In this document: positions 23,822-33,026 of the stretch, piece after piece
How positions within the stretch are numbered: the stretch's first letter is position 1
Layout: every line of letters begins with the position of its first letter
From: Phyto melanocephala
Lineage: Eukaryota; Arthropoda; Insecta; Diptera; Rhinophoridae
Direction: 5' to 3'
Assembly (NCBI GenBank): GCA_941918925.1
Contig: OW799234.1
Span: 134,272,895-134,336,894, forward strand
DNA length: 64,000 bases
The notes under the pieces: model-generated
Seen by the model: only the letters and a program-made list of their open reading frames with translations
Databases searched by the model: none
What the model was told of the DNA's origin: nothing
Translations under genes and position numbers: made by a program

Positions 23822-24173
23822 CAAGGCGAATTCATACAGGTGAAATTATCAGCCCAGCTGATGGGGAAACTCTTTGTCACAACCGGTTGAATTTGCCTTG
23901 ATTTTATTTATTAATGCAGAGATGGAAATTGAGATTTTGGCTTTGGTATTATACTATTAACTTAAATGTACTTATTTGATGATAAATGTACGTAATTTAA
24001 GTATATTTGTTGCTGTTGCGTCATTAGTAATATGTTTCAAAATTTTATATCCTTATTTCAATCAAATTTTATTATATTTAATATGTCATAACAACTTCTC
24101 CATCCCTGATTAACAAAAAAGTTGCTTTGTTGTATCAATTCGCCGTTGCATATACCTGCATGAATATGCCTTG
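23822..24173. mobile_element. hAT-type MITE, 352 bp
   Basis: TIRs CAAGGCGAATTCATACAGGT at the left and ACCTGCATGAATATGCCTTG at the right. The flanking 8-mers GTAAATGC (23814-23821) and GTAAGTGC (24174-24181) match at 7 of 8, a slightly eroded target duplication. The inside is colinear with the element at 31219-31598 (GCTGATGGGGAAAC, TTGCTTTGTTGTATCAATTC, CGCCGTTGCATATACC). No transposase. Confidence 0.85.
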
Positions 24174-24181
24174 GTAAGTGC

Positions 24182-24665
24182 AGTCCACTTTAACATATCA
24201 TTGCAAAATATCAACTAGAAATTAAACAGAAGTAATTTTTGTCGGCAAACGATGTGTAACACCGCATTATGTTGTCTTGCATCAAAAGCAATATTTTTAA
24301 AAAATTTGGATAATAGTTTTTAAATTTTATTTATATTGTATATCGTCAGCTTAAATGAAAAATCATGTAGTCATAGGTAATAATTCGTAAAAAAAGTCTG
24401 AAATCAATTTTATTTAATAAATATATAAAAACAAACAAAGTATTATACTTTTTGATGACAGATGAATGAAACTTTAATCCAGAAACCTGTAGGCAAATCG
24501 AATGTTATCGAAGTAGTTCTTATTAGACTCTCATAGCCAAAAATACAGAAAACTAAAAATTTCATGTTAATTTTGTATAGCATTCGAATGCCCTATATTT
24601 TGCCCGAACAATTCAACTTAGAACTGCTGATTTTAAAGTAACAAAATATTTTGCCTTTTTCTGTA
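24182..24665. other. AT-rich stretch, nothing recognised
   Basis: No feature beyond simple AT-rich sequence. Confidence 0.4.
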
Positions 24666-25400
24666 TGCACGCAAAGAAAAGCCATGGTAACGGCATGATC
24701 ACGACGGTCATATTATTTTTTCTAAAACAATATTTGGTTGCCGAAAACAAATAATAGTTATTTTTGTTTCATTTCATCATATATTTTGTCACGATAATCA
24801 AGCATTTGTTTGAATTGTATCATTTAATGATTACTTTTCATAAAAATTTCAAAATGGTTATCATTTAAAAATAGTATGATTTAAAAAAAATATGACGACA
24901 AAAATAACATTATATTCAAAAGCATTAAAAGTTACAAATAATCATTAAATAATAAGTGAGACAACAGTATGATTACAAATTAATCAAGCAATGATATTTT
25001 TTAATAATAATTTGATTTCAACTGTTCTTCTTCTTGCTGAATAAATTTTTATTATTTGAAAAGTTTGAGATGTCAAAAAAAGGAACAAAAATTTTGAAAA
25101 ATTAAAGAGAAATTAAAAATAAACGAGAAAATGTAAAAAAATATTGGTAAAAAATTGCAATTAAAGTGGTAAGTACAATCAATATGTGTATGTTTCAGCA
25201 AAAGACAATAATTTGCTGCAAAAAAGCAAAAATTGTCGATTTCAATTGTAGCCATATATATGATTATTGAATGATACTTAAATTAAACATAATAATGATA
25301 ACTGGTAACAATTATTATTTTAAACATAATCATACAATTCAATCATAGTATGTTGCTCTTCGATTATGGTTACCACAACCATATTTTTTCTTTGCGTGTG
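24666..25400. mobile_element. TA-flanked TIR element, 735 bp
   Basis: CACGCAAAGAAAA near the left end and TTTTCTTTGCGTG near the right are inverted, each bounded by TA (24664-24665 and 25401-25402). Subterminal GGTAAC/GTTACC and ATGATT/AATCAT motifs recur in both halves. No transposase frame; the interior 60-codon frame on the minus strand is low complexity. The TA duplication fits Tc1/mariner-type insertion. The ends resemble the CACACAGAAAACAG end of the dimer at 33027 and may be distantly related. Confidence 0.7.
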
Positions 25401-25402
25401 TA

Positions 25403-26554
25403 ACATTTTCAAAATTTTAGTTTTATTGTTGCTCATTTAAGCCAACGATAACCATGTGCCTTTGGACGTTAATAAAAAATTGTGTTTTAAAAAAATATCA
25501 TTGAAATTTAAATATCTGATACTTTGCATTACAGATATGTTGATATGTAAATTTAACTAGAAAATATGTGCTAAAAACATAAGCCGGCATGCATAAATTA
25601 CTTGAATTTTAAATTAAATTTTTATACAAAGCAATGAATGTTGAGCATCTTATCTTTATTGTTTAAAAATTAATTTGAACTTTCTTACAGGAATTTAAAG
25701 AAGGAAATTCTTATGATTCTTAGTTTCAGCTTGTACTAATATCGTTTTATGTAAATTAACTACAACACGTATAATTAAATAAAGCACAGGCATAAAAAAA
25801 CACGCCATAAGACACATTTTATCAACTAATTATAATTAACAAAACATTCAGTGGCTGAAAGTCAGTATTGTAAAACGTGAAAATAAGAATTTTTACGGCC
25901 AACTGCGGATATTCCTTTTAATGCGTTTGAAAATAAGCTGCAGCACGACTAACAGAGGCCAACTTAAACAAGAATGGCTAATGATTTTCCTGAAGGAGGA
26001 ACAAATTATATATTTTACACTCGATCAAATTTTACTCGAACTTTCGAGTTAGCTCTGCTTTTGGTACAGAAATTATAAAAGATAATAAAAATTTTGAAAA
26101 AATTGTTGTGCAACACATAAAACTAATTTTTTCCATTATTTATTTTTCTTTAATTTTTCACATGTTTTTCTTAAATTCTTTGAAATTTCATCTAGTTTTC
26201 GTAATGGGCAAAGAACAAGAAAAAAACTTTTTATCGCAAATGTGCAGCATAAGTTTTAGTACAGAGTATAGCAGCACTGCATGAAGACTTATGTATTGCA
26301 TATATACTTGAATTTGTTATGAATATACAATACTACGACTCTGTAATTTTTGTCAAATCCAAATGAAAGAAAATTTTTATTTAAAGTGTAGAGCCAAGGT
26401 GGATTGAATTCGCCTTGTGTCGAGCATAATATAATTTATCAAAAGCTAAAATAAATGTGACATTTTTCAAATACTGCCGTTAAATTACTTTCTTCTTATT
26501 TATGTGGTAGAAGTCAATTAAAATATTTTAGTTCGAAAAATTCAAACAGTTAAT
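25403..26554. other. AT-rich stretch with a possible 23-bp mini-element
   Basis: No gene recognised. ACTCGAACTTTCGAGTT at about 26034 is a short palindrome. See 26395-26417 for the possible minimal hAT copy. Confidence 0.4.
26395..26417. mobile_element. Possible minimal hAT copy: TIR tips only
   Basis: CAAGGTGGATTGAATTCG followed by CCTTG is a 23-bp near-palindrome whose right side equals the TIR tip of the hAT MITE at 8997 (GATTGAATTCGCCTTG). The flanking 8-mers are TGTAGAGC (26387-26394) and TGTCGAGC (26418-26425), 7 of 8 identical. This is what an element deleted down to its ends, still with its target duplication, would look like. Confidence 0.55.
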
Positions 26555-27800
26555 TAATGTTTCGTTGTGTGCCGCAAGGATCAATTGTTGGACTTAACGT
26601 ATAGACTCCACTACTGTGGAGTGCAGATGTACGCTCGCCATCTAATATTTGTGAAAGCGTAAGCAAATTAAATCACAATCTCGATAACGTTTTTAAATGT
26701 GTATCAACAGATGGTGTTTGTCTACAAAGAAATCAAAGGCAATAATGATAAGTAAAACAGACCGTCTAAAATCTAGCATGCCGCTAAACATCATTGTTTG
26801 TTCCCTTATTAAAGTTGTTAAAATGCCAAAAATCTGAAATTAATTTTTACCAATAACCTTTCGTGTTCCAGATATGTAAATGCCATATGGGGAAAAATAC
26901 ACACGATACTCAGGAATCTTTGGATGACTAAGTATTTCAAACCAGTTAATATTCGCATGATGACACTCCCTGCCACATTAAAAGGAACCCCCTTTTGTAT
27001 TTTATAGACGCGAACCTGGTTTTTGTTTATAATTATTAGGCCATTGTTTTGTGCTTTAAAAGTCTCTACTTTTACTTGCTTTAAAATAAGAGTTTTGTAC
27101 TGGAAAAGTACCGTTATAATTTTGCCCGTATTATGTTTTATGATCGACAAAAATTTTCTGTTTGTTTTGTACCACTTGAACAGTACCCCGTTTAACATTA
27201 GTTTTCAAGTGAAAAAATTCAAATTAAAAAAATTTGTTTAAAGCAAATCAAGTTATTTGAAAAAAATTCTTCTAAAATGGATCCAGGAAAATCTTTCACA
27301 GAAAAGGGAAAAAATAATATATTAATCATATATACCGGTAAAACAATTAATAAAATTATTGATCGAATCAAAAGCAGTCGAAACTTAGTATCTACTTTTC
27401 TATGGCCTAACTAATAGTATACTCTCCGCGACAGACAAATGTGCTGTACTTAGAGCAGCATAGGCTGTGCAAATTAAAACTTAAAATGCTGTTTCAGTAA
27501 ACATAAGAACCATTAAAACTCAAGAAAAAACCAACAATTAACGACGACAGAAAAAAAAATACTCCTAGTGTTTTGTCAAAATTATATGACATGAAGTAAT
27601 AAGTGACACTACGTCTTTTTTTTGGACGAAAAAAAAAATTGTTTTAAAAGCTCCGGATGGCTTTAATTATTATTTTCAGAATTTTTGAAAAGAGGAGCAT
27701 CATTTAGATCGTCCACATAGCCGAGTTGTAAAACCGTTGTATGATTCCATTCCCAATCGAATTTATGAAGAGGTTCCAAAAAAATTTAGGTTTAACACAT
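26555..27800 (+). pseudogene. Non-LTR retrotransposon relic: RT core and C-terminal end
   Basis: Near 26565 the sequence reads FRCVPQGSIVGLN (RT block GVPQGSVLGPLLF). Then comes ADVRSPSNICESVSKLNHN followed by LDNVFKCVSTDGVCLQ (cf. ADDVQLY...LNxDLxxIxxWxxxNGLxLN); the second Asp of the catalytic pair is not readable. RYVNAIWGKIHTILRNLWMT, then KYFKPVNIRMMTLPATLKG (about 26870-26990) matches the RT thumb. After a poorly readable gap, about 27705-27800 reads RPHSRVVKPLYDSIPNRIYE, then EVPKKFRFNTLLKVIL, which resembles the SxxxRxxxLWNxLPxxIR...FK tail of such elements. Stops and frameshifts throughout. Confidence 0.7.
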
Positions 27801-28008
27801 TATTGAAAGTTATTTTAATGTTTAATACTATGTTCACACAGGCGCCTTAATTGTCAATTTATAATACTATCGCAATTAAAGGCTTTATTGAGCTCATACT
27901 AAAAATACTAAAAATTTTTTTTTTTTGTATTTAATTATTCGAGCCTAAGGTCATGCAACAGTTTTATTTTTTTTATAAAAAACAATATTAAACAATGTTT
28001 TATTTTCT

Positions 28009-28045
28009 TCAATATTTCGCTACTCCTTCGTGTAGCATCTTCAGG
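28009..28045 (-). ncRNA. Hammerhead-ribozyme-like motif, Penelope-type context
   Basis: On the minus strand CCTGAAGAT is followed by a hairpin (GCTAC, loop ACGAAGGA, GTAGC) and then GAAATATTG. The order CUGANGA, stem II, GAAA is that of a hammerhead core. This CTGAAGATG...GAAA arrangement is seen in the terminal repeats of Penelope-like retroelements. The conserved CUGAUGA is CUGAAGA here, so self-cleavage is doubtful, and no GIY-YIG or RT frame is adjacent. It is probably a fragment of a Penelope-like element; a chance hairpin is the alternative. Confidence 0.45.
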
Positions 28046-28561
28046 AAAATAATTTAACAAATTAACAAAAATTAACAAATATTACAAAATTTTTCTTTTT
28101 TTATACTCTAAAAATATTAAAATTAAATATTTTATACTAAAAATTATTTTTAAATTGAGCAATATATACTTGTTTCACTTATTGTCTAGAACTCGAAATA
28201 CAACTCTTGAGAAGTATGTTCAGTGAGAAGAAAATTCTATAGGTGGCATTTCTAGTGTCAAACAATTAAATAGACAAAAAATAAAAATTAAGAAAATCAA
28301 AAATGTTTGAAGAAAATTTTAAAAAAATGTTTGAATAAATTCAAAAACATACATAAAAGTATATATATGTATAAAAGTAATTGTAAATATATTTTATCAA
28401 CAGGAAAAACACTGAAGTGAAGGCATTATTTGATTTGGTATAAATACATCGTATTTTACAGCTATCAAATGCTAATGGAGTAAGATAAATTGAGTATGTC
28501 TGAACACTTATTTTAATTGCTCAATCAACACTAAATTGAAATAATTAAAAATATCTGTCTG

Positions 28562-28582
28562 AACAGGGTATAATACCCTGTT
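28562..28582. repeat. 21-bp palindrome AACAGGGTAT/ATACCCTGTT
   Basis: Two perfect 10-bp arms around one A. The arms resemble the GGGTATA/TATACCC end block of the HINE family placed back to back, so it may be the remnant of a terminal hairpin. No other HINE sequence is adjacent. Confidence 0.6.
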
Positions 28583-28929
28583 TAAAATTGATAACTGTAC
28601 AGAAATCTACGTAAATTTATTACACATTATATTTACTTTGTTCGCAAGATCTTTTTTAAGAACAAAAACATTGCATTAATCACACAATTTATTCAAAGTT
28701 ATTTTTAAATTGGCAAGGAGTATACACTACCCAGTCTTATGTGAGTGAATTGTTTTCAAGGTGCGATTTAATGAGCAGAAATAAACTTAAAGTTGCTTAT
28801 AACAATGTTGCTAATTATGTTTAGGGACGTTCAAGCAATAGTAGAATATCTCAGTTTTTTATTTAAATTAATAATTTGATTCAAAAATCTGTATTAATTC
28901 CTTTCGCTGTTATTTTAACATAAAATAAT

Positions 28930-29259
28930 CTACACCCATCAACCAGCTTATCTTTATAGAAGGTTACAATTCCCAAGATTAAATAGAGGCTGTAGAATAA
29001 AATCCACTCAATTCCGTAAACAGATATCTAAAAGATGTTTTTTCGTTACTGCCATTCGTCTCTTGAATGAACTTCCATCTATAATCTAAATAATACACAA
29101 TGCAAAGCATTGCAAATGCTCATTTATTTACAAACTTCGGGTAAATAAATCAAACAAAATCATTGTAAAATAATATTTTTATCTTTAACCCTTCCAGTAC
29201 TATTAAATGAGACTACATTTAGTTGCACAGTATTTTACCTTTTAAATAAATAAATAAAA
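28930..29259 (+). pseudogene. Non-LTR retrotransposon 3' end with TAAA tail
   Basis: The plus strand reads RLNRGCRIKSTQFRKQIS, then KRCFFVTAIRLLNELPS, a version of the FxxRxxRLWNxLP C-terminal block found after RT in CR1/jockey-type elements. An in-frame stop follows, then a non-coding 3' tail to about 29259 ending in TTTAAATAAATAAATAAAAG, a simple TAAA-type tail. The 5' part is missing, as in a typical 5'-truncated insertion. Confidence 0.65.
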
Positions 29260-29293
29260 GACTAAAATAAATCTTAATCTTACGAAATCCTAA

Positions 29294-29974
29294 TTATACC
29301 CCTCACCTGGGGTGCACAAGGGTCTATATGTATAGCTTTGTCATTCCGTTTGTAATTTCTACAATTTACATTTCCGACCCCATAAAGTATATATTTTTTG
29401 AAAAATTATGAATAGAGGAGTCGATTAAGCCCTGACCATCTGTCCGGCTGCCCGTCTATCCGTGTGTTGGTTGAAATTAACTTTTAGAAGCAACTATATG
29501 TTCCTCAGATTTGTGTATGGTATCCATCTTTTGGTAATATACGGGAATGAATCGTTGAAATTCAGCACAATCTCCCCATAACTTTCTAAGATATGAGCAA
29601 AAAACCACGACTACCTCGTTTTTTTCACAATTACAACAACGTACATATACACTAGTTAGAGTAAACGTGGCATCGAATCTCAGCTGAGCCCAAAAAAAAT
29701 TTTTATTTATTTTATTTAATATATTATTTATATTTTTATTATTTTTTTTTTAATTTTAAAATTTTTTTTGTTTTTAATACATTTTTTATTTTTTTTTTTT
29801 TGTAATTTTTTTTTTTTTTTGGAAACATACATACGTAAACTCAATTTATAATATTGCAATGGGTGTTTTTTATATGTATGTTTTCTACATGTATGTGCGT
29901 ATTTTATATGCATGACTTCACGTTGTGAAGGGTATATAAGATTCGCCACGGCCGAATATAGCATCTTACTTGTT
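29294..29974 (+). mobile_element. HINE-like element, full length
   Basis: TTATACCCCTCACCTGGGGT...CAAGGGTCTATATGTATAGC opens it. CATTCCGTTTGTAATTTC, CCCCATAAAGTATATATTTT, GAATAGAGGAGTCGATTAAG, TCCGTGTGTTGGTTG, GATATGAGCAAAAAACCACG and the tRNA-like block (29650-29690) follow. Then come a poly-T core, CACGTTGTGAAGGGTATA, TATATAAG, the ATTCGCCACGGCCGAAT hairpin and CTTACTTGTT. An 85-codon frame on its minus strand (29728-29985) is a poly-lysine artefact of the T-rich core. Confidence 0.88.
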
Positions 29975-30659
29975 TTAGCTGTCATGGTACGAACTCAAAT
30001 TTCAACATCAAACACTCGAACACACAGAAATACTTTAGTTCGTTTTGAATAAAACAGCAACCTAATAATTAAATGTCGAGTAGGAAAATATTCTAAAACA
30101 AACCTAACGACTACTGTAATTATGTACCTTAATTCTCGTAGTTGACAGTTTAAGCTTCCGGCGTATGGGCGGCTTTTAATGTTATTTGCCAAGTAATACG
30201 CTTGATATGTATGAAAGTGTGCGCCAATTTAAATTTACTTTCACAAACCCTTTTGTTATTGTATAAATTTAAGACATGCAAATTTACTAATTGTATGCTT
30301 AAGTATTTGCGGAAAAATTTTTTCATAAAAATAGTCAGTACATAACTACAAATGCAAACAAATTTCATTATTTTATTTTATTTTAACTGAATGTGACGAA
30401 ATTTTAATATATATTTAATACATGACCGAGTAATATACGAATCATATACAATGTATTTATTTATGTAAAAATCAAAAAAAAATTTTTTGTCCTCTTTTAT
30501 TTGCTTACACGTGTCTTTGAATTAATATTCAAAATAAACATCGTAGGAAATTTAATAATACATTACATTAGGGTGGGAACATTTTTTAAATGATTTTCAC
30601 AATTAAAAACAAAATGTTGATATAATTTTAATGAAATAAGTTGGAAGTAACTAAAGTCT
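29975..30659. other. AT-rich stretch, nothing recognised
   Basis: Two minus-strand frames (29995-30192 and 30150-30368) overlap each other and carry no motif. Confidence 0.4.
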
Positions 30660-30901
30660 TATTTTTATTTTTTTTTAATTTTTAAAAAATTTTTTTTTTT
30701 TTTAATTTTTTATTTTTTTTTTAACATACATACGTAAATTTATAATTTTACATTGGAATGTTTTTATATATGAATGTTTTTTACGTTTTGTACGTATTTC
30801 ATATGGGATGAATGGTTATACAAACAATTGTTATTGAATGACTACACGTTGCAAAGGGTATATAAAATTCGGCACGGCCGAATATAGCACTTTTACTTGT
30901 T
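30660..30901 (+). mobile_element. HINE 3' fragment
   Basis: Only the T-rich core and 3' end are present: ATGGGATGAATGGTTATA, CTACACGTTGCAAAGGGTAT, TATATAAAATTCGGC, the hairpin and TTTTACTTGTT at 30901. The 5' half is absent. Confidence 0.83.
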
Positions 30902-30929
30902 TAATATTAATTTATTTATTACCTTATCC

Positions 30930-31671
30930 CAAGGCATATCCATAAGGTATATGCATCGCGGCAACAAACACAACAATAAAAAACACATGTATTTTGTTTT
31001 TGTATATATGCCGGCATATGTCAAACAATTTTTTTATTTTCTTCTCAAATTTGAACAACTTTTAAAAAAGCTTATAGCGAAAACTTTTAATGCACGGTTT
31101 TGTATTTTTTAACACGCTTTAAACCAACTGAATCTGCGAATTATTTATTGTACAATAAAATTTAAAAAATTAAGTTTGACAACTGCAGGCATGACTTTTA
31201 AAAAAAGTTGGTAACGCTAAGGCGAATTCATACAGGTGCACTTATCAGCACATGATGATGGGGAAACATAATGTCTAAATTTGTTGAATTCTCCTTTATT
31301 TTATTTATTAATGCAGGAATGGAAGATAAGATTTTGGATTCCGCATTAAACATTTAACTTAATTGTGCTTTTTATGTTAATAAATTTACCAAATTTATGT
31401 ATATTTGTTGTGCTTGCACCATTTATAATGTGCTTCACAAGCACATATCATTTTTTTAATAAAATTTTATTGAATAAAACATACAAAAACAACTTTTCCA
31501 TCCTTGTTATACAAACTGGCCTTGAAAGAAAAAATCCCCTAAAAATTTGCTTTGTTGTATCAATTCGCCGTTGCATATACCTGTATGAATATGCCTTGGT
31601 AACGCTTTTAAAATGTATATAAAAAAAAAACAGTCAGCTGATTGGATACGAGTACCTTATGGATATGCCTT
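30930..31671. mobile_element. hAT-type MITE, outer element of a nested pair
   Basis: TIRs CAAGGCATATCCATAAGGTA at the left and TACCTTATGGATATGCCTTG at the right are perfectly complementary. The 8-bp duplication CCTTATCC is exact at 30922-30929 and 31672-31679. Without the nested element (31219-31598 plus one duplication) it is about 355 bp. AAAACACATGTATTTTGTTT inside matches (inverted) the hAT MITE at 8997. No transposase. Confidence 0.9.
31219..31598. mobile_element. hAT-type MITE, inner element of a nested pair
   Basis: The left TIR is AAGGCGAATTCATACAGGTG (first C lost or mutated), the right ACCTGTATGAATATGCCTTG-like. The exact 8-bp duplication GTAACGCT is at 31211-31218 and 31599-31606. 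The body is colinear with the element at 23822-24173. The 85-codon frame at 31365-31622 crosses the right TIR and is not a gene. Confidence 0.9.
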
Positions 31672-31679
31672 GCCTTATC

Positions 31680-33026
31680 CGATGTCAAATATATATACAT
31701 ATATAAAACAATAAAAAAATAGTCACTAATTGTTTTATATTGTACACGTGTTTATTTTAATTTAACTTTTTTACGAACTTCGGTACGTGCTTGCCTTTAA
31801 AATATACAATTACAACTAAGACTCTTGCTATATTTATTGCTTCATCTGATTCTAAGATCGCTTAAGATCATTTATTTACTTTTTAGACCATCAGTAACAG
31901 TAACAGAATTAGTTTTACTAGATTTAAGTCTAATTAGTATAATTCACATTTTAAATCCTATTTTAATTTGTGTAATATACGTCAAAATAATTTTGGTTTT
32001 ATAACTTTGCCATCACTGATGTTATAACCAACTCACACCCTGTATCATACCTTCGGGACGTTTGTTAAATAACTTTTTCTAGAATTTACATTGTTTGGAA
32101 AATTCTATTTCCGGTATCATAGTATAAATATAAGAAACCTACAGCAAGTAGTATTAGTTGTACTTAACGCACACATATAAGTGAACAACAAGATGAGTTT
32201 AACAATAGTGAAACATTAAATAAATTTTTTTTATATTTAAGTTCATTTAAATAAATAAACTTTATAATGTAAGTTTCAAAAGTGCTGATATTTAATTTGC
32301 AATTTAAGGAATCCCGTTTTTTTTTAAGTAAATAAGCCAACATTTATAAAAAGTATAAATGCTAAAATATATATGTGCACAATTTGTAAATGTTGTTTAA
32401 AATAAAAATGTGTCCACTTCAGTAGTTGAATTTTTAAAAATTTAATTTCCTCATATTTTTTATGTCAATTTATGCTCTTCGTTTAGTTACGAATAAAGCG
32501 ATGTTTATTTATTTAATGTAAAAATTTTTTATTAAAGTTTGAAACAAATTATTAAATAAATATACTAGAAAGATTTTTAACCTGAGGATTGATTGATTCT
32601 ATTAGGTACCTGATGTTATACAAATTGATCAATGTCATTTAATTTTACGCAAGCCAAAAATTCCTGGCTATTCATCATACCTAATTGTCACATTCTTGCA
32701 TTGAAAATGATCTCTCTCATGATCAAATACTTAAATTCTAATAACTCACAATTTCAACAAGACAGCATCTGATTATAATTTCTAAGATTAACATAAGTCG
32801 TTGATTTATACTATTAATATCAGAGCACTTCAGGCAAAATTTTCAATCAGGCCCTACAAACTTGCTAGTGGGGATATAAACAAGAGAGTAAGTATTCCAT
32901 AGCTAAATGTAAAACTTTCCATGCATTTAAAGTAGATCTTATTCTTATTTCTCCTCTGTATGCGTTTTATTTAAATATGCTTCTAATTGTTATGCTCTCA
33001 TTGGAACCTCCCTACATGTGGAAGTA
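31680..33026. other. AT-rich stretch, nothing recognised
   Basis: No coding frame, element end or RNA gene seen. Confidence 0.4.

Larger units (their letters stand above)
27801..28929. other. AT-rich stretch with two structured motifs
   Basis: No coding signal. It contains the hammerhead-like motif at 28009-28045 and the palindrome at 28562-28582. Confidence 0.4.

Noticed and set aside
26818..27198. 126-codon minus-strand frame
   Set aside because: Antisense to the RT thumb relic, which has recognisable plus-strand blocks; no motif of its own.
29728..29985. Lys-rich 85-codon frame
   Set aside because: Translation of the poly-T core of a HINE on the opposite strand.
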